Source: Piscinibacter sp047600445 (GTDB lineage Bacteria > Pseudomonadota > Gammaproteobacteria > Burkholderiales > Burkholderiaceae_C). Taken from it: a DNA stretch of 64,000 nucleotides. The translations under genes and the position numbers were made by a program. Below are positions 27,416 through 39,122 of the stretch, piece by piece. Positions within the stretch are counted from its first letter, which is position 1, and every line of letters begins with the position of its first letter. The DNA is taken from assembly GCF_047600445.1 (NCBI RefSeq), contig NZ_JASGKT010000002.1, positions 434,001-498,000 on the forward strand. The letters are read 5' to 3'. Under the pieces are notes generated by a model, which was given only the letters and a program-made list of their open reading frames with translations, was not told where the DNA came from and ran no database searches.

Positions 27416-28876
27416 TTACTCGACGATTCCCTTTGCCACCACATCACCAACACCGCCATCAGATCGCTTGCGAACGATGGCGGGCTGCTTGACCAGCATG
27501 CGCTGTCTCGGCGCACCGCCCAAGACCGTGAAGAACTTGGGCGACATTTCGATTTCTTCACCCGGAACTCCGTACAAATCCAGTGCTCGCAGGCTTGCCG
27601 TCTGTTCGACCTGTACGGCCAAGGTCTGTATGCGATCCAGCAGATCTCGTGCGGCGGGAGCCATAGCAGGTTCGTAGATTTCCAGGTTGGCCAGCAATGG
27701 TTCATGCAAGTTGTCTCGCATGGCTCTGGCTCGCCGGGCCGCTTGCAAGGCCAGACCGATACTTTCATCGGCATTGCTGGCTGCTGCTTCAATAGCAGAC
27801 TCACTGGCTGGACGAACGGCGCGTATGCGCCCTCGCTCCAACCAGTCCCGCACGTCTTCGGGCAATTCAGGATGCTTCTTGGCAAGATCACGTGCCAAGG
27901 CACGGGCGCGTTCTGGGTGACTGCACAGAACATCCAACTGGCCGAGCAATGTCTGGTCGCATTGACCTTGGCGGCCCAACAAAATCAGTGCCTCCGAGAC
28001 ATCCGTAATCAACCGCTCGAGCGGGCTGGTCAAGTCTTTGGGCCAGGACGTACTGCCAAGCAATCTGCGGCAGTAGGCAACCACGCTGTACATCTGAGGG
28101 TCGGCAACCACTGAGATGCGTGTGCGAACGATGTCATGCACCGTCAGCAAAGCCTCGCGCACCAAATCGAGCTGCACCTTTTCGGTCTGCGGCTTGCCTA
28201 GAGCAGACAAAGGCAAAGCCAGCATCTCGTACAAAGCCTTTCCCGGCTCGTCGCCAGCTTCCAGTTCTACTTCCAGAAGGGCACTGCGCAGAGCGACCAA
28301 GGTGCGAGCCAGCCGCCTCGCTACTGTTTCGCCCGGCTCTTCGGTATTAGGCCGTAAGGCCTGGAATGCGCTTGCTAGCTGCCGCAACGCTGTTGCGAGA
28401 TCAGGTGAGCGCGCCAGTAGAGCGGCCATCACCTCCCCGCGTGCCTTCTCGCCCGTCTCCTCCTCTGCAATCGCTCTTGCCAGATAGGCGGGCAACCAGG
28501 AAGCAGACATCAGCGCGCAGGCTCTGGCCAGATTCAGACGGTCATCGGCTTCATTTAGCAGTTGCATCGAAGGCAGCTCATTCGCAAACGCGGGGCGCAA
28601 CTGTTCGGCAATCTCTGGAGCCCATCGTTTGACCACTTGCCCAAGGCGTATGCACTCCGCGATGGACAGCAGTCGATGCTCTGGCGCAGCGTTCAATGCA
28701 AAAACCTGCGCCAGTAAGCGCGAGCGGCCATCTGCAACGGCGGGGTCGTCAGCTTGCTTGGGCAACACCTTGGCTGTGATCAATGCGGTCAATGCGACCC
28801 GGCGCTCTGCCGGAGGCGTGGCCGCATTGGCAAAAGCTGATAGAGATTCGGCAGTGCTGGGTGCATCAGCGGTCAT
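27416..28876 (-). CDS. Unrecognised helical protein of the defence-like array
   Basis: 486 aa from the ATG at 28876, chosen because GGAGGTG stands 7 bases before it; an ATG 18 bp upstream lacks a site. I do not recognise a family. The protein is almost wholly alpha-helical by composition, rich in Ala, Leu, Arg and Glu. No Cys/His metal motif, P-loop or catalytic signature is visible, and there is no membrane segment. The pattern of amphipathic helices in the middle could form a repeat scaffold. It lies 14 bp after the methyltransferase and 13 bp before the Hsp70-like ATPase, so it is very probably in the same transcript. Confidence 0.75.
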   Translation of the reverse strand: MTADAPSTAESLSAFANAATPPAERRVALTALITAKVLPKQADDPAVADGRSRLLAQVFALNAAPEHRLLSIAECIRLGQVVKRWAPEIAEQLRPAFANELPSMQLLNEADDRLNLARACALMSASWLPAYLARAIAEEETGEKARGEVMAALLARSPDLATALRQLASAFQALRPNTEEPGETVARRLARTLVALRSALLEVELEAGDEPGKALYEMLALPLSALGKPQTEKVQLDLVREALLTVHDIVRTRISVVADPQMYSVVAYCRRLLGSTSWPKDLTSPLERLITDVSEALILLGRQGQCDQTLLGQLDVLCSHPERARALARDLAKKHPELPEDVRDWLERGRIRAVRPASESAIEAAASNADESIGLALQAARRARAMRDNLHEPLLANLEIYEPAMAPAARDLLDRIQTLAVQVEQTASLRALDLYGVPGEEIEMSPKFFTVLGGAPRQRMLVKQPAIVRKRSDGGVGDVVAKGIVE

Positions 28877-28890
28877 GACAACACCTCCAT

Positions 28891-31781
<2,891 letters not shown>

Positions 31782-31782
<1 letters not shown>

Positions 31783-33425
31783 TAATTCTGCTTTCTCAAG
31801 GGGGCCAACACGGCTGCAGCCAGTTCTTCATAGACAGCCATTCCAGGCTGAATCAATGGAGCAAGATGCTCGATCGAAAAGGCTTCCGCTGAATTGCCAT
31901 ATCCATTCAATCCAAGCAGTTGCTTGATCTCGGTATATAGGCTATCCGTGATTGCCTTTACATCATCGCTCGGCTTGCCACGTCCCGGCAGCGTTTGCAA
32001 CTGTTGTTGCTTTTTCTGTTTGATTTCTTCAATGGCATCAGGTTTACCGTGGAGCCCACAAAGCCTTTCCAGCACCTCGTCATCCCAAAGAAAACTCTCT
32101 ATATCACGCCGAGAAAGAACATGAATGTCTTCTTGTCGCAGTTCTTCTATTTCGATTCCATTGCGGTCATCCTTGTCGAAGACTTTCCAGGTCTTCATTC
32201 CTGGCGCCAGCTTGGTCAGCAGGTAGGAAAATGCCTTCCCATCGATTTTTACCTCATTGCCGCCGCCCAAAGGCAAAAACTCAACTTCCGGATGCCACGG
32301 ACTAAAGATTTTCTGATACACGGCAACATCAAAACTTGGCTTCTTCCCTGGCTGGCCAATTTTTCTGCCTTCACAAAAAACGACATATTCGGGAACGACC
32401 AACTTGGCTAGGTCATCCAGCGCAGTATGAAACATCTGCTGCCAAAACCGGCGGTTCGGCTGAATCGGCTGTAGCTTTACTGGCAGATCGAAGTTCTGAT
32501 CGTGAAAATCGATGAAGGCGACCTGCCCCGGATTAGCGGTATTGAGTTCCGCCGCTTTACGCGCCATGCCAATGGAATGGGTGGAGAGCCAAAGCTGGCA
32601 GTTATCAGGAATTAGGTCGAACATGACTTCGAGCAGCCTGGCCTGCAGGCGCGTGTGCATATGAAGTTCGGGTTCGTCGATGCAATACACCGTGTCGTTG
32701 AACGCTTTGCGCTTGACGATGAAATCCAGCAGAAGATCGAATGCCGCCTTTTCTCCACCGGACAGGTTTTTGTAGTGAAAACCGGAAACGGTCCCCTTCT
32801 TAAATTTGAATGTGCCGTTGGTGAGAGGATTGCCGGGGCCTTCCAGAACCAAGTCACCAAAAACCTTGGTCATAGCAACGCGCACTTCACCAATCAATTC
32901 ATTGGCGAGTTCAGCGACCTTTTTCTGTTGCGTCGCGACATCGTCGGAGTAGAGTGCCCTGACTGCTTCCGCAACCATGCGTTGATAGTTTTCGGATACT
33001 CGCTGCTCCTGCTGAATCAGCCGTTGTGGGCGGCGGGAGTCGTTCAAGATGTCATCTGCGTTTCCAAGTCCATTGGTCGTGAAATCGGCTTCGTGGCGAT
33101 ATGCCGATCGGATGTAGAAGTCTTTTCTGTTTTGCGCTTGTGGGAGCTGAACGGAGTCGCCGTGAAACTTGAGCTGAATACGTTGCAACACCGCACTCCA
33201 GTCGTGATTTCCGTGAGTGGGTAGACCGCGCTCATAGTATTCCGGCTCGTAATTTATGGCTTGCTTCGCATGGTTTATCCAAAAATTGAATGCTTCAAAC
33301 AACGATGTCTTGCCACTCCCATTCGGGCCAGTCAGCAAAACCAGCTTGGTAGTGGCAAGCAGGCCGGTGATCGAAAGATCGGCAAACCGTTTGAAGTCCC
33401 GGATGTGGATGTTTTCGAGTTTCAT
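31782..33425 (-). CDS. OLD-like AAA ATPase with C-terminal TOPRIM-type region
   Basis: 547 aa. An ABC-type ATPase: Walker A TGPNGSGKTS (about 32-41), signature LSGGEKAA (about 221-228), Walker B VYCIDEPEL (about 246-254) and the H-loop LSTHS. The C-terminal half has the TOPRIM-like pattern VVFCEG (Glu352), KVFDKDDRN (Asp417-Asp419) and SRRDIESFLWDD, as in OLD-family nucleases. It probably senses DNA ends or complexes and cuts nucleic acid. The gene is AT-rich compared with the SNF2 and NYN genes, suggesting a separate origin. The start lies 2 bp after the NYN gene stop, and the stop overlaps the methyltransferase start. Confidence 0.82.
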
Positions 33426-33427
33426 GG

Positions 33428-34045
33428 CTATTTCCAGTGGGCCGGTCGATGCAGCACGAAGCCATCGGGCTTGACGACCTGATCGGGTAACTGGCTGGCG
33501 CGCAGCTTGTTTTCGCTGATGGCAAGGTGGCCGTTGGCGTGTTGCTTGAGCGACTTGGAGTGGCGGTGCGGCGGGAATGCGACGATGACGCGCTTGGCGG
33601 GGAAGCGTTCGCGCACGCGGCGGATGGGTGTGGTGAGGTCGCTGTCGCCCGAGATGACCAGGGCCACATCGAAAGCATCGTCGAAGGCGTCCGTCATCAA
33701 CTGGATGGCGATGTTGACGTCGGTCATCTTTTCTTCGTAGTCCGGCCAGGTGGCGTGGCACGCACGGCATTCGCGGAGCTTTTCAAGGTAATGGCCGAAC
33801 TGGCACTGCACGCCTTGCAGCGCCAGTGCTTCCAGGTAGTCGTTCTGCCGCTTCTGGTCAGCCGCGTTGCGGCCGTTGTCGCGGATGCGGGCAGAGAAGT
33901 AGTGCGTTCCCGCCAGTTCCTGGCCTGGCCTGAGCAGCGTGCGCGACAGCGCAGCCACGTCCAGCCAGTAATAGCGTTTGAAGCGAGCCTGCTTCAACCC
34001 GAAGTAGAGGTTGAAGCCGTCGATGTAGGCAATGACGCGGGTCAC
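33428..34045 (-). CDS. NYN/PIN-like nuclease (LabA type)
   Basis: 205 aa. The conserved acidic residues of NYN nucleases are in place: Asp9 and Asn12 in YIDGFNLYFG, Asp109 in KMTDVNIA, and Asp134 and Asp136 in SGDSDLTTPI. A C-x2-C/H pair (RECRACH) suggests a small metal-binding insert. These enzymes cut RNA or degrade nucleic acids. The start is GTG at 34045, supported by GGAGG 7 bases upstream. It lies directly downstream, in the operon direction, of the tandem-hairpin RNA element. Cleavage of that RNA, or use of it as a guide or antitoxin, is an open possibility. Confidence 0.85.
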   Translation of the reverse strand: MTRVIAYIDGFNLYFGLKQARFKRYYWLDVAALSRTLLRPGQELAGTHYFSARIRDNGRNAADQKRQNDYLEALALQGVQCQFGHYLEKLRECRACHATWPDYEEKMTDVNIAIQLMTDAFDDAFDVALVISGDSDLTTPIRRVRERFPAKRVIVAFPPHRHSKSLKQHANGHLAISENKLRASQLPDQVVKPDGFVLHRPAHWK

Positions 34046-34104
34046 GGGCGAACCTCCAGCCGCTTGCCATGTGGCGCAAAGGTGATAGAATGCACTCCAC
34101 TAAC

Positions 34105-34238
34105 CCCCCCGGAGATAGCATCTCCGGCCCGACGCCCCGCAAGGGGCGTTTCTCTTTGTGGGGTTGGTTCCAGCCCCACCGCAGATCGCATCTGTGGCCC
34201 AACGCTTCCCATGTAGAGGCGTTTCTCTTGGCGGGTCT
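34105..34238. ncRNA. Tandem two-unit hairpin element between SNF2 and NYN genes
   Basis: Two imperfect units repeat with a period of about 70 bases. Each has a first hairpin, CCGGAGAT-AGC-ATCTCCGG at 34109-34127 and CCGCAGAT-CGC-ATCTGTGG at 34179-34197. Each then has a second stem, ACGCCCC-GCAA-GGGGCGT at 34132-34149 and a weaker AACGC...GCGTT stem at 34201-34224, followed on the plus strand by TTTCTCTT. The second unit keeps the first stem by a compensating G-U pair, suggesting selection on structure. The strand is undecided: the T-rich tails favour plus, but the operon reads minus. No protein frame here is convincing. Confidence 0.55.
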
Positions 34239-34247
34239 GGACGGTCA

Positions 34248-37200
34248 TCACAGCAAAGCCCCCGGCGCGACGGCCTTGGCCAGCAACTGGCCCAGATCGA
34301 GGTTCTTGCTGGTTTCCGCCCAGTCCGGCTCCTGCGTGAAGGGCTGGCGCACGTAGAACGGGCCTTCGTGGTTGTTGCCGTCCACCAGCACGACGGCAAG
34401 GATGAACTTGTCCGCTTGGTTCAGGCCGTAGAGGATTTCGTTGCGGGTGACCGTGATGGTGGACTGGCCCTTGGCGCGGCCCTTCACCTCGATGTGGCGC
34501 GTGGTCGTCAGGCGGCCATCCACGGGCTTGGGCTGGCTGGTCACGTCCCAGCCGCACTTCTGCGCCGAGACGTCGATCACGTCATGGCCCAGCGCGCGCT
34601 CGGCCTCCATGACTGCGCGCATGGCCATCTGCTCGACACGGGCGCGGGCGGCGGCGTCCGCCGACCAGCCGCCCTGTTCGGCGGGGATGCCCTTGCGCTG
34701 CATCAGCAGGCCCGCCGGGATGACGAGCGCGCCGCCCAGCACGACCGGCGTGGCCGAGACCACATGGCGCATGGCCAGCAGTTCCTTCTCGCGCGACTGG
34801 CGGCGTGCCGTCAGGTCGTCGATGGTGCGGCGGACATTCTCCAGCGTCAGGCGCACGTCCTTGCCTGCTGCCATGTCGTCTTGCAGCTTGATGTAGCGGT
34901 CTGACCAGAAGTTGATCTCCTTGACCAGCCGCTCATGGACGGCGGCCAGGGTCTTGTCCACGGACTTCTCGCGCCGCGAGCGCACTTCGTCGAAGTGTTC
35001 GGGCACGAGGTGGCTGCCCGCGTGGGCGAGCGCCGCGTGCTCCAGATCTTTGGCGATCCACGGCGAGGCCAGCACGTCTTGGATCAGCGCCATGTCGGAA
35101 GCGTCGAGCGGCTCCAAGTCCAGATGCGGTGCCCAGCCCGCGTTGACGGTGTTGCCTGCGGCGTCGATCTCGACGAACTGCATGCGGCGGGAGGCGACGC
35201 GGTTGGGGTCTTGGCCTTCCAAAACCCGGTGATCGATGATGAACATGACCTTGGGCGTAACACCCAAATCGCTCGGATCGACCAGCACCGCGCCTTGCTT
35301 CAACTTGTTGCGGTGCTGCTCCAGCACGATGTCGGTGACCGACTGCATCAGGGGGTGGCCCGGATGCAGCAGGCTGGCCATCGGCGCGCCCACACGGTCG
35401 GTCAAGCGCACGTACTGCTTCTCGAAGCAGACGCGCTCGTAGCGGCGCAGCACGGGGTCGGCGTTGCGGCGATCCCCGCCCGTGATTTGGCGGTCGCGCT
35501 CGCGGATGATGGCGGGGACGTTGGTGATCTCGTAGCGGCCCGGCTCGCGTGACCGCAACTCGCCGCCCAAGGACGCGAAGGCTTGATTGAAGAAGGCGCG
35601 GATGAAGAAGGGCTGGAGCTTGCGGGCCTCGGCCTTCTCCATTTCCTCCTTGACGGCGAACAGGCGCTTCTCGTCCATCACCTCTTCGCACAGGGCGTTG
35701 CGCTTGATGATGTTTTCGAGGTGATCGGTGTCGAGCGCGCCTTCGATCTTCCTGAGCAGGCGAGCGCGCACCTCCGGGTCGGCCCCGTAGCGGATGGCCT
35801 CGATCAGCAAGTCCTTGAGGCTTTTCTCCTCGAACATCTCGCCGAGGATGTCGAACACGCGCCCGCCCAGCGCCGCGCGCTCGACTTCGAGCTTCTCGAA
35901 CAGGCGCTGGAAGACGTCGCCCTCGCGGGTTTCGGAGGCGACCATGTTCCAGAGGTGGCAGACCTCGGTCTGGCCGATGCGGTGGATGCGGCCGAAGCGT
36001 TGCTCCAGCCGGTTGGGGTTCCACGGCAGGTCGTAGTTGACCATCAGGTTGGCGTTTTGCAGGTTCACGCCTTCGCCCGCCGCGTCGGTGGCGAGGAGCA
36101 CGCGCGCGGTCGGGTCGTTGCGGAACAGTTCCTGCACCTTGCGCCGTTCCTCGCGCTTGACACCGCCGTGGATCATCACCACGGCTTCCTCGCTGCCGAT
36201 GAGGCCGCGAATCTTGACCGCGAGGTAGTTCAGCGTGTCACGGTGCTCGGTGAAGATGATGAGCTTGCGCTGCCGCCCGCCACCATTGTGATGAGGGTCG
36301 TGCATCTCCGGCGTGTCTTGCAGCAGGCGGGAGAGTTCGTCCCACTTGCGGTCTTGGCCGGAATGCACGACCTGCCGGGCCTGTTCTTCCAGCCCTTCGA
36401 GGATGATGATTTCGGCTTCGAGTTCTGGGATGGTCTGGGAGGCAGTGGCCTGATCGACCAACCGTTCCTCCAGCGCTTCATAGTCCTCGGAGGGAAGGTC
36501 ATCGGCAGAGTCCCAGATGTCCTCGGGCAGGCCGTTGCTGCCATTCAATGTCTCTGCCAGTGCCTGACCACGCTGGCGCAGTTTTTCGTCCTCGACACGG
36601 CGCTTGAGCTTGTTGCGGCGGCGCTTGAGCGACTGGTAGATGGCCTCGGGGCTGGAGGCAAGCCGCCGTTGCAGCGCGGTCAAGGCAAAACCGACTGTGC
36701 CTTTGCGGCCACCATCAGCCAGTTGGTCAGCACGGGCGAACTCGGTCTTCACGTAGTCCGTGACTGCTGCGTACAAGGCGGCTTCCGGATCGGAGAGCTT
36801 GTAGTTGACGGTGTACGCGCGCCGTTCGGGAAACAGGCGCGTGCCGTCGAAGCGCAGCATGTCTTCCTTGACCATGCGGCGCATCAGGTCTGCCACGTCG
36901 ACCTTGTGTGCGCCATCGCGGAACTTGCCGTAGAAGCGGTCTGCATCCAGCAGCGACATGAAGAGCTGGAAGTCCTCCTCCTTGCCGTTGTGGGGCGTGG
37001 CCGTCATCAGCAGAAAGTGGCGGGTGATGGCTCCCAGCGTTTCGCCAAGCAGGAAGCGCTTGGTCTTGTTGACCTTGTTGCCGAAGTAGCTGGCCGAGAG
37101 CTTGTGGGCTTCATCGACGACGACCAGATCCCACTGCGTGAGCCTGAGCTTTTCTTGCAGGTCTTCGGAGCGCGCCAGTTGATCGACACGGGCGACCAGC

Positions 37201-37802
37201 AGGTCGAAGTCGTCGAAGGGATTGCCGCTGCGGGACTGCTCGACCTGCTCGCGCGAGAACAGCGTGAACGACAGGCCGAACTTCTCGAACATTTCGTCCT
37301 GCCATTGCTCGACCAGCGAGCCAGGCGCGACGATAAGCACGCGCTTGGCGTCGGCGCGCATCAGCAGTTCGCGGATGAACAGGCCCGCCATGATGGTCTT
37401 GCCCGCGCCGGGGTCGTCGGCCAGCACGTAGCGCAGCGGCTGGCGCGGCAGCATGGATTCATAGACCGCCGTGATCTGGTGCGGCAGCGGTTCCACGTTC
37501 GAGGTGTGGACGGCCATCATCGGATCGAACAGGTGGGCCAGATTGATCCGGTAGGCCTCGGCGGCGAGCTTGAAGGCGTCGCCTGGCGCATCGAAGGCCC
37601 ACGGGCGGCCCGACTCGGCCAGCGACAGGTTGGCTTCGTCCGTGCGGAACAGCATCCGCTCGCGCAGCGTGCCGTCGGCGGTCTTGTAGTAAACGGTGAG
37701 GGCGTTGTCGCCGACAGGCTCGGTCGTGACGATGCGCACCACCTGCCCGGGCTCCAAGCCCGAGATGGCTGCGTTCTTCTGGATCTGTTCGAGCTTCAGC
37801 AC
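34248..37802 (-). CDS. SNF2-family helicase with C-terminal DUF3883-like domain
   Basis: 1184 aa. SNF2/DEAD-like motor: Walker A ADDPGAGKTIMAG with Lys135, DEAH box VVVDEAHKLS (about 227-236), LLMTATPHNGKEEDF, then the helicase C lobe with IFTEHRDTL, LATDAAGEGVNLQ and RFGRIHRIGQ. A long middle region follows, and the end (about 1080-1150) has RHIEVKGRAKG, an E-x-K pattern of restriction-endonuclease-like DUF3883 domains. This layout resembles helicases of DISARM-type systems and stand-alone defence helicases. It would translocate on or remodel invading DNA. It is the first large gene of the array, and the RNA element follows its stop at 34248. Confidence 0.9.
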   Translation of the reverse strand: MLKLEQIQKNAAISGLEPGQVVRIVTTEPVGDNALTVYYKTADGTLRERMLFRTDEANLSLAESGRPWAFDAPGDAFKLAAEAYRINLAHLFDPMMAVHTSNVEPLPHQITAVYESMLPRQPLRYVLADDPGAGKTIMAGLFIRELLMRADAKRVLIVAPGSLVEQWQDEMFEKFGLSFTLFSREQVEQSRSGNPFDDFDLLVARVDQLARSEDLQEKLRLTQWDLVVVDEAHKLSASYFGNKVNKTKRFLLGETLGAITRHFLLMTATPHNGKEEDFQLFMSLLDADRFYGKFRDGAHKVDVADLMRRMVKEDMLRFDGTRLFPERRAYTVNYKLSDPEAALYAAVTDYVKTEFARADQLADGGRKGTVGFALTALQRRLASSPEAIYQSLKRRRNKLKRRVEDEKLRQRGQALAETLNGSNGLPEDIWDSADDLPSEDYEALEERLVDQATASQTIPELEAEIIILEGLEEQARQVVHSGQDRKWDELSRLLQDTPEMHDPHHNGGGRQRKLIIFTEHRDTLNYLAVKIRGLIGSEEAVVMIHGGVKREERRKVQELFRNDPTARVLLATDAAGEGVNLQNANLMVNYDLPWNPNRLEQRFGRIHRIGQTEVCHLWNMVASETREGDVFQRLFEKLEVERAALGGRVFDILGEMFEEKSLKDLLIEAIRYGADPEVRARLLRKIEGALDTDHLENIIKRNALCEEVMDEKRLFAVKEEMEKAEARKLQPFFIRAFFNQAFASLGGELRSREPGRYEITNVPAIIRERDRQITGGDRRNADPVLRRYERVCFEKQYVRLTDRVGAPMASLLHPGHPLMQSVTDIVLEQHRNKLKQGAVLVDPSDLGVTPKVMFIIDHRVLEGQDPNRVASRRMQFVEIDAAGNTVNAGWAPHLDLEPLDASDMALIQDVLASPWIAKDLEHAALAHAGSHLVPEHFDEVRSRREKSVDKTLAAVHERLVKEINFWSDRYIKLQDDMAAGKDVRLTLENVRRTIDDLTARRQSREKELLAMRHVVSATPVVLGGALVIPAGLLMQRKGIPAEQGGWSADAAARARVEQMAMRAVMEAERALGHDVIDVSAQKCGWDVTSQPKPVDGRLTTTRHIEVKGRAKGQSTITVTRNEILYGLNQADKFILAVVLVDGNNHEGPFYVRQPFTQEPDWAETSKNLDLGQLLAKAVAPGALL

Positions 37803-37835
37803 GGCGCGCCCCTTCGTCTTCGTTCCGGGTGCCGC

Positions 37836-38042
37836 TCAGGGCTTGCGCCGGTTGTAGGGCGACTGGTTAGTTGGCTTGAGCGAGACATCGTTTTCGCTCG
37901 CCTTGGCGCGCACCGCGTCTTCCGTGCGGCCCATCTTCAGGCCGATGACGCGCGTGGGCGTGTTCTGCTTGGCGAGCTGCTTGAGCTGCGAAACGTCGGC
38001 AGGCGACCATTGCTTGCCGTGGTTGGAGGGCGACTTAGCCAT
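37836..38042 (-). CDS. Small basic HTH-like protein
   Basis: 68 aa, basic. The centre (about 11-50) WSPADVSQLKQLAKQNTPTR followed by GLKMGRTEDAVRAKA has the form of a SANT/Myb-like or homeodomain-like helix-turn-helix, seen in many small bacterial proteins of unknown role. Gaps of 33 bp to the SNF2 gene and 63 bp to the WYL gene put it in the same transcript. It may help regulate the array or bind DNA as a subunit; nothing in the sequence decides this. Confidence 0.7.
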   Translation of the reverse strand: MAKSPSNHGKQWSPADVSQLKQLAKQNTPTRVIGLKMGRTEDAVRAKASENDVSLKPTNQSPYNRRKP

Positions 38043-38105
38043 GATGGAACTCCTTTCGGTCGTGAAAGTGCTTGGGGACGGACGTGAAGCAGAGGGCCAT
38101 GTTCG

Positions 38106-39002
38106 TCACCATTCCTTGCTGCCTTCGCCGTAGCCCGGCGCGAGGACGAGGTTGGTGACGCCGTAGAGCGCCTGCCGGTTGCGCAGCCACAGGTGGTATT
38201 CGCCGCCCTTGAGGCTATGGTCGTCGGTGCAGTCCACGTTCCAGCGGCGCAGCAGGTAGCCCGCCATCGCCGCGCGCGTGCGCATCTTCAGCACGCCGCC
38301 TTCCATGCCGTACTCGGCTTCGATGGTGTCGGGGTGCTGCACGTTGGCCGGATGCGGGACGAGTTCCAGCTCGGTGATGCGGTTCCACTGGATGTCCTGA
38401 GCGGGCGTTTCGTGGTCGGCGACTTCGCCCGGCAGAATGCTGGCGTCGTCGAAGCGGCCCAGCACGAAGTCGCGGAACTCACCGCTGCGCCGGTCGAAGG
38501 CCCGCAGGTGCCAGCGCAGGCCGCTGTCTGCCAGCGCGAAGGGCACGATCTCGCGCGTGGTGAGACCACTGGACAGGGCACGGTAGGAAATCTTGACGGC
38601 TGCGCCACGGTGGATGGCGCGCGTCAGCGTCGAGAGCAGTTCTAGATCGACCCTGCCCGGCAGGCCGGTGCCCTCGGTGGCGACGATGCCCCGAAAGCGG
38701 GCAGGCTCGGCGTCGCCGTAGGCTTGGGACAGCCATGTGAGGACGCGCTCGACCGGGAATTCGAACAGGGGCCGGAACCACGCGGCGCGCACGTAGACCT
38801 TGCCCTTGGTGTCGTACTCCATGTTGCCCGGGGCCAGATCCTTGTACTGGGCAATGTCCCGCGTGGCCGCCGCCGTTTGGATGTCGAAGCGGGAAACCAG
38901 GTCCTGACGCCGGATCTCACCCATGAAGCGCAGGCGCAGTTCGACGAATGCAAGGCGGTCGCGCTGCGTCTGAGTGAGATCGGTAAGTTGGTTGCTGGCC
39001 AT
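38106..39002 (-). CDS. WYL-domain transcriptional regulator (BrxR/CapW-like)
   Basis: 298 aa from the ATG at 39002 (AGGA upstream). The N-terminal winged HTH (about 7-70) includes RLAFVELRLRFMGEIRRQDLVSRF; a WYL domain follows (about 140-210) with AVKISYRALSSGLTTREIVPFAL and WHLRAFDRRSGEFRDFVLGRF. A C-terminal domain completes the BrxR arrangement. Dimers of such proteins repress defence operons and may be released by nucleic-acid or nucleotide signals. It lies just downstream of a large palindromic operator (39053-39115) and heads the array, so it probably controls its own transcript and that of the genes after it. Confidence 0.9.
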   Translation of the reverse strand: MASNQLTDLTQTQRDRLAFVELRLRFMGEIRRQDLVSRFDIQTAAATRDIAQYKDLAPGNMEYDTKGKVYVRAAWFRPLFEFPVERVLTWLSQAYGDAEPARFRGIVATEGTGLPGRVDLELLSTLTRAIHRGAAVKISYRALSSGLTTREIVPFALADSGLRWHLRAFDRRSGEFRDFVLGRFDDASILPGEVADHETPAQDIQWNRITELELVPHPANVQHPDTIEAEYGMEGGVLKMRTRAAMAGYLLRRWNVDCTDDHSLKGGEYHLWLRNRQALYGVTNLVLAPGYGEGSKEW

Positions 39003-39052
39003 CGATTTTTCCTGGTAGTTCACGGCTACCGATGTCAGCATCTTAATACAAC

Positions 39053-39115
39053 GAATATTGATTTGATCAATATTCAACATCATCATCAAAATGATGATGA
39101 TGATGTTGAATATTG
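39053..39115. promoter_or_regulatory. Palindromic operator region of the WYL-controlled array
   Basis: Three copies of the half-site GAATATTG/CAATATTC occur at 39053-39060, 39068-39075 and 39108-39115. The first two form a perfect inverted repeat with 10-base arms and a 3-base spacer (39053-39075). The second and third bound a longer inverted repeat, 39068-39088 against 39092-39115, whose arms are CAT/ATG triplet runs differing by one triplet. The region is strongly AT-rich beside GC-rich genes, and is placed 51-113 bp before the WYL start, where a promoter should be. Confidence 0.7.
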
Positions 39116-39122
39116 GGGCTAG

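Noticed and set aside
34105..34238. A short CRISPR-like array.
   Set aside because: Only two units, imperfect, with structure in the supposed spacers and no cas genes anywhere in the window.
34042..34557. Protein-coding frames across the tandem-hairpin element on both strands.
   Set aside because: They have no family match, overlap the SNF2 or NYN genes and are produced by the GC-rich repeats; structure conservation between the two units is the stronger signal.
39059..39071. TTGAT-TTG-ATCAA looks like an FNR box in front of the WYL gene.
   Set aside because: The spacer is 3 bases, not 4, and the match is simply the inner part of the 10+3+10 palindrome repeated again at 39108-39115, so it is better explained as the WYL operator.
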